23,196 nucleotides of DNA from JBBDIO01 sp040880365 (lineage in GTDB: Bacteria > Chloroflexota > Anaerolineae > Caldilineales > Caldilineaceae), in contig JBBDIO010000172.1 of the NCBI GenBank assembly GCA_040880365.1, positions 1 through 23,196 on the forward strand. The letters run 5' to 3'. Positions 16,391 through 23,196 of this stretch are shown here, one piece after another. The notes under the pieces were generated by a model, which saw only the letters and a program-made list of their open reading frames with translations, searched no databases and had not been told where the DNA came from. A program made the translations under genes and the position numbers. Each line of letters starts with the position of its first letter. Within the stretch, counting starts at the first letter, position 1.

Positions 16391-16492
16391 TTGGTTTTTG
16401 GATCGAATCGCGGGTTTGGGGGCGCCGTTTGCCGGTTTGTCTACAGGCAGAAGGCAGGCCTGTAGCGACAGATGGGGAATGGAGACAACGCG

Positions 16493-17740
16493 ATGGAAGC
16501 GCCGCAAGGACAACATAACATCACCATGCATGAATTGAAGGCCTATCCCGCCCGGCTGGCGGCGGTTGCCGCGTGGGCCAGTGGTGAAGAAGCGTTGGTT
16601 CAGCGCGCGGTGGAAATTCAACAGATACCTGCGCCCACGGGCGATGAACGCGCCCGCGGGGAAAATGTCGCGGCCCGCTTTCGAGAACTGGGGTTGTTGG
16701 ATGTGGACATGGACGCGCTTTTCAACGTCTATGGCCGGGTGCCGGCGCGCGCAGGCGCAGACCGGCGTGACAGTCGGCCTGAGGGGCGCGCCCTGATGGT
16801 CAGCGCGCATACGGATACGGTCTTTGGCCTGGATGTCGATCTGGCGGTGCAGATCGACGCAGCTGCCGGTCAGATTCATGGACCGGGCATTGGCGATAAC
16901 TCGGCGGGGGTGGCGGCTTTGCTGGGGCTGGCAGAAACGCTCATGCAAACGCCCACAGCGGAAGGCCCGGCGGTGGATATCTGGCTGGTTGCCAACAGCG
17001 GCGAAGAAGGTTTGGGCGATTTGCGGGGGATGCGCGCCGCGGTGGACCGACTCGCGTCGCAGATAGGCGCGTGTATCGTGATCGAAGGTATGGGGTTGGG
17101 CCGCATTGTCCACCGCGCGCTGGGATCCCGGCGTTTTCGCATCGAGGTCAACGCGCCGGGTGGGCACAGCTGGAGCGATTTTGGCACGGCCAGCGCCATC
17201 CACACCCTTATGCATCTGGGGCAGGAAATCAGCCGGCTGACGGTGCCCCATGCCCCGCGGACAACGTTCAATCTGGGGCGCATCAGTGGCGGGACATCCA
17301 TCAATACGATTGCCCAGCACGCGATGGCCGAATTGGACATGCGCAGCGAAGCCACCGACGCGCTGCAAATGCTGGTGCGTCAGGTAGAGGAAATCGTGGA
17401 TCGCTATCGCGTGCCGCTATGGCAGCGGCGGGGCGTGACGGTGCAGGTGGAAACCATCGGCGACCGCCCTCCGGGTGAAATTGCTGCCGATCATCCGCTG
17501 GTAGACGCCGCGGTGCGCACGCTGCTACAGGCTTGCCCGACGCGTGTGCCCGATCTGCGCATCAGCAGCACCGACGCCAATATTCCGCTGAGCCGGGGCA
17601 TTCCCGCGGTCTGTATCGGCGTGACTGACGGGGGCGATGCCCACCGCCGCCAGGAGTGGATCGAGACGGCGCCTTTGCCACAGGGGATGCAGCACTTGTT
17701 GCTGTTGACCTGGTGGGCCAGCGAGTGGTTGGGCGGTTGA
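16493..17740 (+). CDS. M20-family metallopeptidase
   Basis: The 415-aa protein keeps the di-zinc site of M20 peptidases: SAHTDTV (H106, D108), GIGDNSAG (D135), NSGEEGLGD (E171/E172), VIEG (E198) and a late His region (GDAHRRQEW). The dimerisation lid domain is recognisable by APGGHSW and GGTSINTIA. It resembles tripeptidase or acetylornithine/succinyl-diaminopimelate deacylase-like members, and the substrate cannot be fixed. The ATG at 16493 has GGAG 8 nt upstream, so I prefer it to the in-frame ATG at 16472. It is the first gene after the T-box and 105 nt before the thrS ATG, so threonine starvation should raise its expression. That suits a peptidase that releases amino acids. Confidence 0.87.
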   Translation: MEAPQGQHNITMHELKAYPARLAAVAAWASGEEALVQRAVEIQQIPAPTGDERARGENVAARFRELGLLDVDMDALFNVYGRVPARAGADRRDSRPEGRALMVSAHTDTVFGLDVDLAVQIDAAAGQIHGPGIGDNSAGVAALLGLAETLMQTPTAEGPAVDIWLVANSGEEGLGDLRGMRAAVDRLASQIGACIVIEGMGLGRIVHRALGSRRFRIEVNAPGGHSWSDFGTASAIHTLMHLGQEISRLTVPHAPRTTFNLGRISGGTSINTIAQHAMAELDMRSEATDALQMLVRQVEEIVDRYRVPLWQRRGVTVQVETIGDRPPGEIAADHPLVDAAVRTLLQACPTRVPDLRISSTDANIPLSRGIPAVCIGVTDGGDAHRRQEWIETAPLPQGMQHLLLLTWWASEWLGG

Positions 17741-17845
17741 TCCGCCCGTTGAGGTAATGTGCGGCGCTTGGCATTTTTAGCCTGCAACATTGATTAGTGG
17801 AAGATTGAATTTTTGAAGATTGAGTCAGAAAGCGACAGAATCAGC

Positions 17846-19696
17846 ATGGCAACCAAAGAAATGATCGCGGATGATGGCGCAGAAGCTGCGGAACGCGACC
17901 AGCTATATAAGATCCGCCACGGCGCGGCGCATGTGATGGCCGAGGCGGTATTGGAGTTTTATCCCGATGTCAAGATCGCGATTGGCCCGCCGATTGATAC
18001 GGGGTTTTACTACGATTTTGATCTGGGGATGGATGAACAGGGCAAGCCGCGCACCTTTTCGCCCGACGATCTGGATAATATTACCAAACGTATGCGCCAG
18101 ATCATCGCGGGCAAGCATCCGTTTGTCTATCGCGAAGTATCGGCGGATGAGGCGCGCACGCTCTTTGCCGACCAGCCCTATAAGCTGGAACTGATCGACG
18201 GGCTGGACAAGGGCCTGCTGGATGAGGATGGCAACGAGGTCGAAGAAAAGCCCGTCATCAGCACCTACAAGCACAATACGTTCGAGGATTTGTGTCGTGG
18301 GCCGCATGTGGAGCATACGGGGCAGATTCCGCCCGATGGCTTCAAGCTGATGAGCGTGGCCGGGGCCTATTGGCGGGGCGATGAGCACAAGCCCATGCTC
18401 CAGCGCATCTATGGCACGGCCTGGCGCAATAAAAAGGATTTGAACCAGCATCTGGAGCTATTGGAAGAGGCCAAAAAGCGCGACCATCGCAAGTTGGGGC
18501 GCGATTTGGAAATCTTCATTTTCGACGATGAGGTCGGCCCGGGTCTGCCGCTGTGGCTGCCCAATGGCGCGATCATCATCGAAGAGCTGGAACAACTGGC
18601 GAAAGATATGGAATCGGCGGCGGGCTATCAGCGAGTGAAGACGCCCCACGTTTCCAAAGAGGCGCTGTTCCTGCGCAGTGGACATCTGCCCTACTATGCC
18701 GATAGCATGTATCCGCCGATGGAGCTGGAGGGGGTGCGTTATTATGTGAAACCCATGAACTGCCCCATGCACCACAAGCTTTTTGCCGGCAAGCCGCGCA
18801 GCTATCGGGAAATGCCGCTGCGCTTCGCCGAATATGGCACCTGCTATCGCTATGAAAAGAGTGGCGAATTGTTTGGGTTGATGCGCGTGCGTTCGATGCA
18901 GATGAATGATGCCCATATCTACTGTGCCGAGGAGCAATTTGAAAGCGAGTTCATGGCGGTCATCGAGCTATATCGGCGCTATTTCGAGCTGTTTGGCATC
19001 GACCGCTATGTGATGCGTCTGAGCACGCACCACGCGCGGGGCCTGGGCAAGAAGTATGTAGACAATGTGCGGCTTTGGCAGAAGACGGAAGAGATGGTGC
19101 GCAAAGCCATGCAAAACGGGGAGATTCCTTTTGTAGAGGTGCCCGACGAGGCCGCATTCTATGGCCCCAAGATCGATGTGCAGATCTGGAGTGCGATTGG
19201 GCGCGAGTTCACGCTGGCAACCAATCAGGTCGATTTTGCCCAGCCGCCCAGCTTTGACCTGACTTTCGTCAACCGCGAGGGCAAGGATGAGACGCCGCTC
19301 TGTATTCACCGGGCACCGTTGAGCACCCACGAACGCATGATTGGCTTTTTGATCGAGCATTATGCGGGCAATTTTCCGGTATGGCTGTCGCCGCGCCAGG
19401 TGAGCGTGATTCCCATCACCGATGCGCACCACGAGTATGCCCGCCAGGTAGAAGCCGCGCTGCGCGCCGAGGGCATCCGCGTGGAAGCCGATTTTGGCAC
19501 GGATCGCATGAACGCCAAGATTCGCAATGCACAGTTGATGAAGACGCCTTATATGGTCGTGTTGGGCGATCAGGAAGTGGCGGACCAGTCGGTGGCCTTG
19601 CGCCGCCGCGATGGTAGCCGGCAAAATGGGATGCCGCTGGGCGAATTTGTGGCCCATGTGAAGGACCGGATCAAGCACCGCAGCAGTGCGTTGTAG
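17846..19696 (+). CDS. thrS: Threonyl-tRNA synthetase lacking the TGS domain
   Basis: The editing domain starts near the N-terminus with HGAAH (the HxxxH metal/editing motif) and LCRGPHVEHTGQ. The class II core follows: motif 2 FAEYGTCYRYEKSGELFGLMRVRSMQMNDAH, zinc ligands in MNCPMHH, DAH and IHRAPLSTHER, and the C-terminal anticodon-binding domain ending QNGMPLGEFVAHV. The usual N-terminal TGS domain of bacterial ThrRS is absent. An insertion-like segment around KYVDNVRLWQKTEEMV lengthens the catalytic part. ThrRS charges tRNA-Thr and clears mischarged Ser. The start is ATG 17846. An in-frame TTG at 17813 with GGAAG at 9-nt spacing would add 11 residues and may be the real one. Control by the upstream T-box is likely. 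Confidence 0.93.
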   Translation: MATKEMIADDGAEAAERDQLYKIRHGAAHVMAEAVLEFYPDVKIAIGPPIDTGFYYDFDLGMDEQGKPRTFSPDDLDNITKRMRQIIAGKHPFVYREVSADEARTLFADQPYKLELIDGLDKGLLDEDGNEVEEKPVISTYKHNTFEDLCRGPHVEHTGQIPPDGFKLMSVAGAYWRGDEHKPMLQRIYGTAWRNKKDLNQHLELLEEAKKRDHRKLGRDLEIFIFDDEVGPGLPLWLPNGAIIIEELEQLAKDMESAAGYQRVKTPHVSKEALFLRSGHLPYYADSMYPPMELEGVRYYVKPMNCPMHHKLFAGKPRSYREMPLRFAEYGTCYRYEKSGELFGLMRVRSMQMNDAHIYCAEEQFESEFMAVIELYRRYFELFGIDRYVMRLSTHHARGLGKKYVDNVRLWQKTEEMVRKAMQNGEIPFVEVPDEAAFYGPKIDVQIWSAIGREFTLATNQVDFAQPPSFDLTFVNREGKDETPLCIHRAPLSTHERMIGFLIEHYAGNFPVWLSPRQVSVIPITDAHHEYARQVEAALRAEGIRVEADFGTDRMNAKIRNAQLMKTPYMVVLGDQEVADQSVALRRRDGSRQNGMPLGEFVAHVKDRIKHRSSAL

Positions 19697-19768
19697 TGTG
19701 TACATGAAGATGGTTGGGGCTACTGTCTGGGCCTGCTGTGGCCTCCTGTCGGGCCTCGTGTAAAGTAT

Positions 19769-19797
19769 TTGACGTGCTCCAGAGAGAATGTTACAAT
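19769..19797 (+). promoter_or_regulatory. Sigma-70-type promoter of infC-rpmI-rplT
   Basis: TTGACG (19769-19774), a 17-bp spacer and TACAAT (19792-19797) are close to consensus. Transcription would begin near 19804, leaving a leader of about 200 nt before infC. Confidence 0.75.
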
Positions 19798-19803
19798 TAC
19801 TGT

Positions 19804-20018
19804 CGGGCCATTTGTAGGAATCTGTAGCGAATTATGGTGAGTTTACGTGCTTTTTGTGTGTTTATGGCATGAAACTTATTAGTTGTAGTTAGTTTTGTTT
19901 TAGTCAGTATAAGAGAGTTTTTGTACAAGAGAGTTTTACTTGAGTTCGCAGTGGCAGGTGCAGTAAATGTTGTTGCGTTACCTCGGTCAGGAGATTTAGC
20001 ATTAATCGGAGAACAAGT
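19804..20018 (+). other. AT-rich leader of infC
   Basis: The leader is much richer in T and A than its surroundings. It contains an 11-bp direct repeat AAGAGAGTTTT (19911-19921 and 19927-19937). It also contains a 12-codon frame (ATG 19834, TGA 19870-19872) with a poor ribosome site. No terminator-antiterminator pair is clear. Such leaders often carry autoregulation of IF3/L35/L20 operons, but I cannot assign a known element. Confidence 0.45.
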
Positions 20019-20540
20019 TTGAGGGCTTCTACCACACAAGATAATACACGCGTGAACCGGGATATCCGGGCACGTGAAGTACGTTTAATTGGCGCAGATG
20101 GGGAACAGATGGGAATTGTCCCCACGCGCGAGGCGCTTTCCATCGCTGAAGAGCAAGAGATGGATTTGGTGGAAGTTGCGCCGAATGCCGATCCGCCAGT
20201 TTGTCGGTTGATGGATTATGGCAAATATTTGTATGAAAAACAGAAACGCGAACGCGAGTCGCGCCGTTCTCAGAAGCAGATCGAAGTCAAGGAAGTGCGT
20301 CTGCGTCCCAAAACGGATGAGCATGACATTCAGGTGGTCATGACCAAGATTCGCAAGTTTGCCAAAGAGGGCGCCAAGATTCGTGTGCGCATCCGATTCC
20401 GGGGACGTGAAATCTATCACCCGGAAGTCGCGCAACAATTGATGGAACGCGTCGCCAAAGATGTGGCGGATGTGGTTGCCATCGAAGGTCGCCCGATGCT
20501 GGATGGTCGCAGCATGGTGATGCTGTTGGCTCCGCTTTAG
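20019..20540 (+). CDS. infC: Translation initiation factor IF-3 with a non-AUG start
   Basis: The protein (173 aa from this start) has the IF3 N-domain (RDIRAREVRLIGADGEQMGIV, VEVAPNADPPVCRLMDYGKYLYE) and the C-domain (KEVRLRPKTDEHDIQVV, FRGREIYHPE). IF3 binds the 30S subunit and checks start-codon pairing. No in-frame ATG exists near the N-terminus. The choices are TTG 20019 with GGAG 7 nt upstream, and ATT 20001 with a better AGGAG (19989-19993) also 7 nt upstream, giving 179 residues. In Escherichia coli and other bacteria infC starts at AUU and is autoregulated through it, so the ATT is a serious candidate. It heads the infC-rpmI-rplT cluster. Confidence 0.94.
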   Translation: MRASTTQDNTRVNRDIRAREVRLIGADGEQMGIVPTREALSIAEEQEMDLVEVAPNADPPVCRLMDYGKYLYEKQKRERESRRSQKQIEVKEVRLRPKTDEHDIQVVMTKIRKFAKEGAKIRVRIRFRGREIYHPEVAQQLMERVAKDVADVVAIEGRPMLDGRSMVMLLAPL

Positions 20541-20571
20541 ATTTGGGCCTATGCTGATGTTGCAGACCGCG

Positions 20572-20613
20572 ACAGTCAGATAGACACAGTCAGATAGACA
20601 CTGGCAGATAGAG
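20572..20613. repeat. Short tandem repeat downstream of infC
   Basis: ACAGTCAGATAGAC occurs twice in exact tandem (20572-20585 and 20586-20599), followed by a diverged third copy ACTGGCAGATAGAG. The third copy can also form a CTGGC/GCCAG hairpin. Confidence 0.75.
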
Positions 20614-20655
20614 CCAGTCTGTTAGACACAGGCCGACAATCACAGACAAGCAACG

Positions 20656-20678
20656 AACGGGCGCAAGCCCGTTTTTTG
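20656..20678 (+). terminator. Intrinsic terminator after infC
   Basis: AACGGGC (20656-20662) pairs with GCCCGTT (20667-20673) across a GCAA tetraloop, followed by a T run (20672-20677). Confidence 0.75.
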
Positions 20679-20893
20679 TCGTCGAGAGACCGATTGGCCG
20701 TGGCTCCACCATTAGGATCAATTGTTGGGATCATTGGCGGGTGAGCATTTGTGTTCAGACCTAGCCAGATTTCAGATTTGGTGCATGTTGATATACACTT
20801 ATTGTTTGTGTTGAATGTCTCGCACACTGTGAATTTGGAATTGTGGTATAGGCCGAACCCGCCCACGGTTGGGTGCGGTAGTGACGAAACGCT

Positions 20894-20935
20894 CGGATTC
20901 GGTTACATGTGCGGTTGCACGTGTGGCGGATTCGG
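20894..20935 (+). promoter_or_regulatory. Hairpin in the rpmI leader, candidate ribosomal-protein operator
   Basis: ACATGTGC (20905-20912) pairs with GCACGTGT (20917-20924) over a GGTT loop, with one U-G pair. The hairpin is framed by exact direct repeats CGGATTCGG (20894-20902 and 20927-20935). It ends about 20 nt before the rpmI ribosome site, so it could affect translation of rpmI. L20-type autoregulation is a guess. Confidence 0.35.
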
Positions 20936-20956
20936 AATGATAGAGAGGATGCAATC

Positions 20957-21157
20957 ATGCCAAAGATGAAGACCCACAAAGGGGCGGCGAAGCGATTTCG
21001 CCTGACCAAGCGGGGCAAAGTCATGCGGATGAAGGCAGGACGTACACATTTGCGTCGCAACAAACGGCAGAATGTGATTAGCGACCTGCGCAAATCGCAG
21101 CCTTCGACGGTGAAAAGCCACGTTAAATTGGTGGTCGCCGTAGTCGGCAAAGACTAG
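20957..21157 (+). CDS. rpmI: 50S ribosomal protein L35
   Basis: The 66-aa basic protein begins MPKMKTHKGAAKRFRLTKRGKV, the L35 signature, and contains HLRRNKRQ. The length matches the family. The ATG at 20957 has GAGAGGA about 7 nt upstream; the in-frame extension to 20909 is not part of L35. It sits in the conserved infC-rpmI-rplT order. Confidence 0.97.
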   Translation: MPKMKTHKGAAKRFRLTKRGKVMRMKAGRTHLRRNKRQNVISDLRKSQPSTVKSHVKLVVAVVGKD

Positions 21158-21320
21158 GGGAATTGATTTTCCGTGATAGATCATCAAGATTTTCACGAAA
21201 AATTGTAGTGTTTTGCAAAATTGTTTTCGAACTCACATGTACGTGATCGGCTCCCAAAGTGACGTAGCCGCCCGGGTTTAGGCTCGGCGTCGCGTCCGCC
21301 CTCACGGAAGGAGAAATGAA

Positions 21321-21677
21321 ATGCCTCGTTCGAGACCTAAGGTGTATGCACACCGACGGCACAAGAAGGTTTTGAAGTTTACCAAGGGTCAATTTGGCAC
21401 GCGTTCCAAACTTTTCAAACGCGCCAATGAAGCCATGTTAAAGTCTCTCTTTTATGCGTTTCGCGACCGGCGCAACCGGAAACGCGATTTTCGTCGTTTG
21501 TGGATCTCGCGCATCAACGCGGCCGCGCGTCTCAACGGTCTGACCTACAGCCGCCTGGTGCATGGCCTGCGCCTGGCGAATGTTCAGGTGGACCGCAAGG
21601 TATTGGCCGATTTGGCTGTGCGCGATGCCGTTGCATTCAACCAGCTGACCGAGCTGGCAAAGGCGCAGATCAACTAG
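21321..21677 (+). CDS. rplT: 50S ribosomal protein L20
   Basis: The 118-aa basic protein has the L20 layout: an RNA-binding extension (HRRHKKVLKFTKGQFGTRSKLFKRANEA), RDRRNRKRDFRRLWISRINAAAR and the C-terminal globular part (GLTYSRLVHGLRLANVQVDRKVLADLA). The first residues, MPRSRPKVYAHRR, differ from the common MPRVKRG opening but align in length. A strong AAGGAG (21308-21313) lies 7 nt before the ATG. The 163-nt gap after rpmI is large for this pair and structured. In other bacteria L20 represses its own operon. Confidence 0.97.
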   Translation: MPRSRPKVYAHRRHKKVLKFTKGQFGTRSKLFKRANEAMLKSLFYAFRDRRNRKRDFRRLWISRINAAARLNGLTYSRLVHGLRLANVQVDRKVLADLAVRDAVAFNQLTELAKAQIN

Positions 21678-21728
21678 GGTTTGCGCCCCAGCAGGTTGGG
21701 ATTCCGGTAAAAACAGTGTAGAGACAGG

Positions 21729-21766
21729 CAGCGACAGGATAATCGATTCTCCTGTCGCTGTTTTTA
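21729..21766 (+). terminator. Terminator after rplT
   Basis: CAGCGACAGGA (21729-21739) and TCCTGTCGCTG (21750-21760) form an 11-bp stem with a 10-nt loop, followed by TTTTTA. Confidence 0.9.
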
Positions 21767-21873
21767 TTCTGGCGATGCCTGTAAGGGCGATTTCCGGCAG
21801 GCCGACATTTAGTGATTCAAAGCAGAATACTTTTGCAGGCTTGAATTACAGGCTGAAAACAGGTGGTGATTGC

Positions 21874-22752
21874 ATGATTACCAGCATAACCAATCTTCGG
21901 ATCAAAGACGCGCGTAAACTCCAGCGCCGACGCCAGCGTCATCGCGACGGCTTGTTGCTGATCGAAGGTGTGCGGCTGGTGGGCGACGCGGTGGCGGCTG
22001 GGATGCGTCCCCTGCAGGTGTTCTACGCGCCCGACCTGTTGACCAGCGCAGCAGGCCAGCAGCTTGTGACCGATTTGACGCAGGCCGGCGTCGAGACCCT
22101 GGCGTGTAGCACCACGGTTTTTGCCAGCCTGACCGAAACGGTAACACCCCAGGGGCTTGCCGCAGTGATTCCTATGCCCCACCTGGCGCGCCCTGCCGCC
22201 CCCGATCTGGTTTTGATTCTCGACCAGGTGCGCGAGCCGGGCAATGCGGGCACGCTGTTGCGCAGCGCCGAAGCCGCCGGCGTGGATGTGGTGCTCTGCG
22301 CACCCGAAACGGTGGACCCCTATAATGACAAGGCGTTACGTGCAGGCATGGGTGCGCACTTCCGCGTGCCCCTGCACATCTGCCAACAGTGGGCGACTGT
22401 TACCGAATATCTGGGCACAGGCGATTCGGGCACAGGCTATTCAAGTGGAACCGATTCGAGACGCGGCGATCCCGATCCAGAGGCGAACTCACCGGCAGCG
22501 CGCGGCGCGCTGCGCTATTATCTGGCAGATGCCAATGCACGACAGGCATATGATGAGGTCGATTGGACGTTGCCCGCGGCGTTGATTATTGGCGGTGAGG
22601 CCGAAGGCGCGAGTATGCAGGCGCGCGCACTTGCTACGCCCCTTGCCATTCCCATGTTGGGGCGTACTGAATCGCTCAACGCTGCGGTAGCGGGCGCGGT
22701 CATCCTTTTTGAGGCTGCACGGCAACGTCGACGAGCAAAAGTTGTGCGTTGA
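21874..22752 (+). CDS. SpoU/TrmH-family RNA 2'-O-methyltransferase
   Basis: The 292-aa protein has an N-terminal RNA-binding (L30e-like) part that starts ITSITNLRIKDARKLQRRRQRHRDGLLLIEG. The SPOUT core follows with motif 1 LDQVREPGNAGTLLRSAEAAG, motif 2 ALIIGGEAEG and motif 3 IPMLGRTESLNAAVAGAVILFE, which form the knotted SAM site. It resembles RlmB/TsnR-like enzymes acting on 23S rRNA, but the target cannot be told. A Gly/Ser/Asp-rich insertion (about residues 180-210) interrupts the core and is encoded partly by a 15-bp tandem repeat. The start ATG 21874 has AGGTGG 7 nt upstream; the in-frame upstream stretch from 21775 is not conserved. Confidence 0.9.
   Translation: MITSITNLRIKDARKLQRRRQRHRDGLLLIEGVRLVGDAVAAGMRPLQVFYAPDLLTSAAGQQLVTDLTQAGVETLACSTTVFASLTETVTPQGLAAVIPMPHLARPAAPDLVLILDQVREPGNAGTLLRSAEAAGVDVVLCAPETVDPYNDKALRAGMGAHFRVPLHICQQWATVTEYLGTGDSGTGYSSGTDSRRGDPDPEANSPAARGALRYYLADANARQAYDEVDWTLPAALIIGGEAEGASMQARALATPLAIPMLGRTESLNAAVAGAVILFEAARQRRRAKVVR
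22413..22442 (+). repeat. 15-bp tandem repeat within the methyltransferase gene
   Basis: GGGCACAGGCGATTC is followed directly by GGGCACAGGCTATTC, one mismatch in 15. The unit is a multiple of three, so copy-number change keeps the frame. It encodes the GTGDSGTGYS insertion. Confidence 0.8.
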
Positions 22753-22777
22753 CACAATTTTCTTTGCCATGTATCAT
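22749..22777 (+). promoter_or_regulatory. Promoter of the 3'-end membrane protein gene
   Basis: A perfect TTGACA -35 (22749-22754), a 17-bp spacer and TATCAT (22772-22777) are present. The -35 overlaps the stop codon of the methyltransferase gene (TGA 22750-22752). Transcription would start near 22784. Confidence 0.7.
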
Positions 22778-22841
22778 ACATTCATCTATACATAAGACGA
22801 TGACAGAGGCTCCATCCAGGGCCAGGGTTGGAGGTATGGAC

Positions 22842-23196
22842 GTGGATATGCGATTACTCTGGTTTGTTTTCGCCGGGTTTCTCCTGGGCTTTTCCGTCTC
22901 CACATTGTGGGAATGGCTCTATTTTCGCCGGCGCAGAATCACATCTCAAGAAATTATTGAAGAGAATAGCGAAGAAACCTGGTCGGGCCGTTATTACGCG
23001 GAGGATGCCGACACGCCTGAACACAGTCCGCGCACGGCTACCCAGGCGGGCCAGACCGGTGAGGTGGGCGAGATTGACGACGCCGACGCAGATGGCGAGG
23101 AGTGGGAAGCTACCTACGCGGGGCCTGGTGTGTTTTTGGAGTTCGAGGACGAGTCGCCGACGGCAGATACATCCCCCGACACGCCATCCTCTACCT
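22842..23196 (+). CDS. Single-TM protein with an acidic tail (3' partial)
   Basis: The frame runs off the right edge. After MDMRLL comes one membrane helix (WFVFAGFLLGFSVSTLWEWLYF) with a basic RRRR stop-transfer patch, then a strongly acidic, Thr/Pro-rich tail that looks disordered. The topology is therefore N-out, tail in. I prefer the GTG at 22842 because GGAGG (22830-22834) is 7 nt upstream. The ATG at 22836 is too close to it and the ATG at 22848 is rather far. No family is recognised. Confidence 0.65.
   Translation, partial: MDMRLLWFVFAGFLLGFSVSTLWEWLYFRRRRITSQEIIEENSEETWSGRYYAEDADTPEHSPRTATQAGQTGEVGEIDDADADGEEWEATYAGPGVFLEFEDESPTADTSPDTPSST

Larger units (their letters stand above)
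20541..20956. other. 416-bp spacer between infC and rpmI
   Basis: It contains the tandem repeat, the terminator and the rpmI leader hairpin listed separately. I see no gene. The terminator suggests that rpmI-rplT has a separate promoter in 20680-20900, or that termination is partial. No strong promoter could be picked. Confidence 0.6.

Noticed and set aside
20915..20943. TTGCAC-17-TGATAG as a promoter for rpmI
   Set aside because: The predicted transcription start falls on the rpmI ribosome site, so the transcript could not be translated normally.
21166..21203. Inverted repeat after rpmI as a terminator
   Set aside because: The 11-bp stem has a mismatch, is AT-rich and lacks a following T run; rplT is expected to be co-transcribed.

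Overview
The window looks like a draft chromosomal scaffold from a GC-rich member of the Chloroflexota, perhaps near the Caldilineae or Anaerolineae. This is an inference from gene content: lipoprotein cytochromes, menaquinone synthesis, a zinc-ribbon/LysM protein, SH3b/YkuD cell-wall proteins, a T-box ahead of a threonyl-tRNA synthetase, and an ArsA-like ATPase. No rRNA or other taxonomic marker is present, so the lineage remains tentative. A 10-N assembly gap (4635-4644) falls inside one gene. I see no mobile element, CRISPR array or prophage.

Layout. 1-540 holds the end of a lipoprotein c-type cytochrome, closed by a strong terminator. 816-2946 (+) carries a zinc-ribbon/LysM membrane protein and a D-2-hydroxyacid dehydrogenase, again closed by a terminator. 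3177-5304 (+) is one multi-SH3b L,D-transpeptidase gene interrupted by the gap. 5459-10283 (-) is a co-directional run read right to left: glycosyltransferase 2, then dsbB-cytochrome c fusion, menA, a GNAT gene broken by an in-frame stop, and a double-FKBP lipoprotein, ending in a terminator that faces the transpeptidase terminator. 10797-13549 (+) encodes a protein with a C-terminal membrane segment, an ArsA/Get3-type ATPase and a methyltransferase. 13761-15976 (+) holds truD, a stand-alone Lon substrate-binding-domain protein and tRNA-Val(GAC).

16060-19696 (+) is a T-box leader with an apparent ACC (Thr) specifier, an M20 peptidase and thrS. 19769-21766 (+) is the infC-rpmI-rplT translation cluster with a good promoter and structured leaders. 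21874-22752 (+) is a SpoU-family RNA methyltransferase. The window ends inside a membrane-anchored acidic protein with its own consensus-like promoter.

Functional themes. The minus-strand run combines disulfide formation (DsbB with a fused cytochrome), quinone supply (MenA) and proline isomerisation (FKBP lipoprotein), so it reads as an extracytoplasmic protein-folding and redox unit. The right half is a translation neighbourhood (TruD, tRNA-Val, ThrS, IF3, L35, L20, rRNA/tRNA methyltransferase). There, control appears to act on RNA: a tRNA-sensing T-box, a non-AUG IF3 start, and hairpin leaders before L35 and L20. The most unusual items are the DsbB-cytochrome c fusion, the T-box that would co-control a peptidase and thrS, and the ArsA/Get3-like ATPase beside a protein with tail-anchored-like architecture.
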